From Vespula vulgaris (Eukaryota; Arthropoda; Insecta; Hymenoptera; Vespidae): a stretch of DNA of 64,000 nt. Below the pieces are notes generated by a model, which was not told the origin of the DNA, searched no databases, and was given only the letters and a program-made list of their open reading frames with translations. The first letter of the stretch is position 1; each line of letters begins with the position of its first letter. The DNA lies in the NCBI RefSeq assembly GCF_905475345.1, contig NC_066586.1, positions 12,285,900-12,349,899 of the forward strand, read 5' to 3'. Shown here piece by piece: positions 62,098-64,000 of this stretch. Made by a program: the position numbers and the translations under genes.

Positions 62098-62279
62098 AAA
62101 AAAAGAAAAGAAAAGAAAAGAAGAAAAGGTTACCCTCCTATACTTTTCGAAAGCACGGAAGCGATCTTCGCGAATTATCTCTGTCCCTTCGGGGAGAAAC
62201 TTCGATATCGTATCTGTGTCTATGTGTGCGCGTGTATGTATACATACATGTGAGAGAATGGTTATAAATGTATGTGTAA

Positions 62280-62470
62280 CGTGTTTTAGGGAGGAGGACA
62301 AGAGGAGATTTCGAGGGGTTTTAGGAGATTCGCCGAAGCCGTTATCTTCTGTAGGCAGATATTGCCTATTGCGCGTCTCTCTGTGGAAAGACCCGCTGAA
62401 TATTCAAATTTCGAGTGCTAAACCCAACGAGTCCTCGATAAACGACGCGTTTGCAAACGCGAAGGAACGA
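62280..62470. promoter_or_regulatory. GC-richer island with a 16-bp palindrome, exon-like
   Basis: Contains the perfect palindrome cgcgtttgcaaacgcg (62446-62461). A plus-strand frame is open from acceptor-like cgtgttttag to a stop at 62471, reading REEDKRRFRGVLGDSPKPLS and onward. The peptide is not recognised, so this may be a terminal exon or conserved non-coding DNA. Confidence 0.22.
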
Positions 62471-62695
62471 TAGCATTTTGTCCTTTTCTTTTTTCCTTTC
62501 TCGAAACCATAAGACGAACGTGTTCCTTTTCGGAATAGTTGATACTCGCAAAGAGGCTTACGCGAAGCAAAGTGGCAGAGAAATCGGCAGAGCTCGTAAA
62601 TAATTCTAGTATTTGATCTTCTTTTCTTCTTTTTTTTTTCTTTTTTTTAGATCTCTCGGATCAGAAATATTTTTGTATTAACGTATATTGGATTT

Positions 62696-62726
<31 letters not shown>
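62696..62726 (+). repeat. (TTTA)n tetranucleotide repeat
   Basis: About seven TTTA/ATTT units. Confidence 0.95.
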
Positions 62727-63228
62727 CTTGATGTCCGGAATAATCACAGTGGGCTGTTACATGTATTATTTATCGTGATTTAAAATTATTATTACATATT
62801 TTTATTTAATTAATCATTTATATGAACGTACTTATTTATTTAACGCCCGGAGATATATGCTTTACTTCATTGCATTTATTGCAATATATACATTACAACG
62901 TTTTTTAAATAGCTGTATAATATAGCAACTGTATGTCACCGTTATTGCATCCTTCAGGCGCTAAATATTTACATGAAAAATAATTAATTATCGGCCAGGA
63001 TAAAATATTTCTTCAAGATCGCAATTAAACACCGAGATATATTAATTACACTTTCCACAATATTTAAAGTAGAACCGATCATTGGAAAAAGTTGTTTATT
63101 TAAGAAAAGAAGAAACTAGTATTAGCCGCTGCTTATTCACGAGTTCGCAAATTTCCAAAGCCTTCATATAGAGAGAGAAAGAGAGAAAGAAAGATAAAGA
63201 AAGACAAAGTTGGAAAGAAAAAGAGAAA

Positions 63229-63252
63229 GATAAATAGATAGACAGATAGATG

Positions 63253-63324
<72 letters not shown>
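63229..63324 (+). repeat. Compound (GATA)n(GA)n repeat
   Basis: (GATA)n with a few variants to 63290, then (GA)n to 63324. Confidence 0.95.
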
Positions 63325-63330
<6 letters not shown>

Positions 63331-63360
63331 ACGCGGATTCAGCGTTAAAGAATTAAAAAT

Positions 63361-63500
63361 TTGCTAGAAACGTCGAGTTTGCAATTTCCGCGCTTTTACC
63401 ACATGCACGGAGACCTGTTCACGATGGGAAAGGAAAGCGTTTCGATGACGTGCCGTACGCGACAAAGGGTGCCATCGGAAAATGGCAAAGTTTTTCTCCT
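63361..63500. promoter_or_regulatory. GC-richer complex island after a (GATA)n(GA)n tract
   Basis: Complex sequence with many CpG. The plus frame starting at 63361 has a non-repetitive beginning (SLQFPRFYHMHGDLFTMGKE) before running into low-complexity sequence. Not recognised. Confidence 0.18.
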
Positions 63501-63766
63501 TTTCCTTCTCTTTCCTTTCATCCCTCGACACTTGCCCTCTGGCTTTTCCTCTCGAATATATTTTCGAGAGGAAAGAGGAAAGAGAAAGGAAAAGAACAAG
63601 AGTAGTGTATAAGAGCGAAGGGAAGAGCTAGAGATGAAGAAATAAAAGGACAGAGAGTGGTTAAAGAAAAAAATGTCGAGTATCGTCGAAAAAGCTCACA
63701 ACGCGTTTCATTTTCCTCCTATATTCTCTCTTTTTCTCTCTCTTTTTTTCTGTCTCTTTTTCGTTA

Positions 63767-63867
63767 TCTATCTATCTATCTCTTACATGTTTTCACGTAC
63801 ACACGTTTTCTGTTTCTCTCTCTTTTTTTAGATATGTCTACATATATATATACATATATACATATAC

Positions 63868-63930
<63 letters not shown>
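63767..63930 (+). repeat. (ATCT)n and (TA)n repeats near the window end
   Basis: Short (ATCT)n at 63767-63782, then (TA)n with TACA interruptions at 63840-63930. Confidence 0.95.
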
Positions 63931-63933
<3 letters not shown>

Positions 63934-64000
63934 TATATCTATATGTATTTCTTTCCCTGTTTCTCTTTCTCTCATTCTCTATTTCTATCTCCCTTTCCAT

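Noticed and set aside
61943..62473. 176-codon plus frame
   Set aside because: The middle third is the (GA)n microsatellite as Arg-Glu repeats. Only its last part was kept, as an unrecognised island.

Overview
This window is 64 kb of eukaryotic, AT-rich DNA that is almost entirely non-coding. It is packed with (GA)n/(CT)n, (TA)n, (ATCT)n, (ATT)n and other simple repeats. CpG is not visibly depleted in the non-repeat parts: TCG, CGA and ACG are common. One exon is clearly recognisable, the signal-peptide exon of an invertebrate-type collagen prolyl 4-hydroxylase alpha subunit. Together these suggest an insect, most probably a hymenopteran, but the order is inference and no species can be named. 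Nearly all long open frames here are translations of microsatellites (poly Ser-Leu, Arg-Glu, Tyr-Ile) and are not genes.

Layout. 1-28 kb: intergenic or intronic sequence with dense simple repeats, scattered GC-richer islands that may be regulatory, a G-quadruplex motif near 1.5 kb, a Z-DNA-prone tract near 8.6 kb and a (GAC)n tract at 25.6 kb. 28.35-29.2 kb: minus-strand copy of a roughly 0.85 kb diverged dispersed repeat, which carries a possible two-exon gene fragment. 29.5-33.2 kb: a local tandem duplication, paired 14-16 bp palindromes, and a CpG-rich island before the P4HA exon. 33,226-33,428: first coding exon of the P4HA gene, plus strand, with clear acceptor and donor sites. No further P4HA exon could be recognised in the 30 kb downstream. 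36-48 kb: more repeats, two small tandem duplications, candidate regulatory islands, then the plus-strand and decayed copy of the 0.85 kb repeat (47.36-48.18 kb). 51.74-53.89 kb: a very large degenerate satellite with a 10-bp unit, arranged as two arms of opposite polarity around a unique core. 57.29 kb: a 48-nt candidate symmetric microexon with good splice sites. 57.4-64 kb: dense microsatellites and a few exon-like islands.

Genes working together: none can be shown. The window looks like the 5' part of a P4HA locus with a very long intron or intergenic tail, inside repeat-rich DNA. The most unusual structures are the inverted 10-bp satellite, the inverted 0.85 kb repeat pair (apparent splice sites in one copy, lost in the other), and the isolated microexon.
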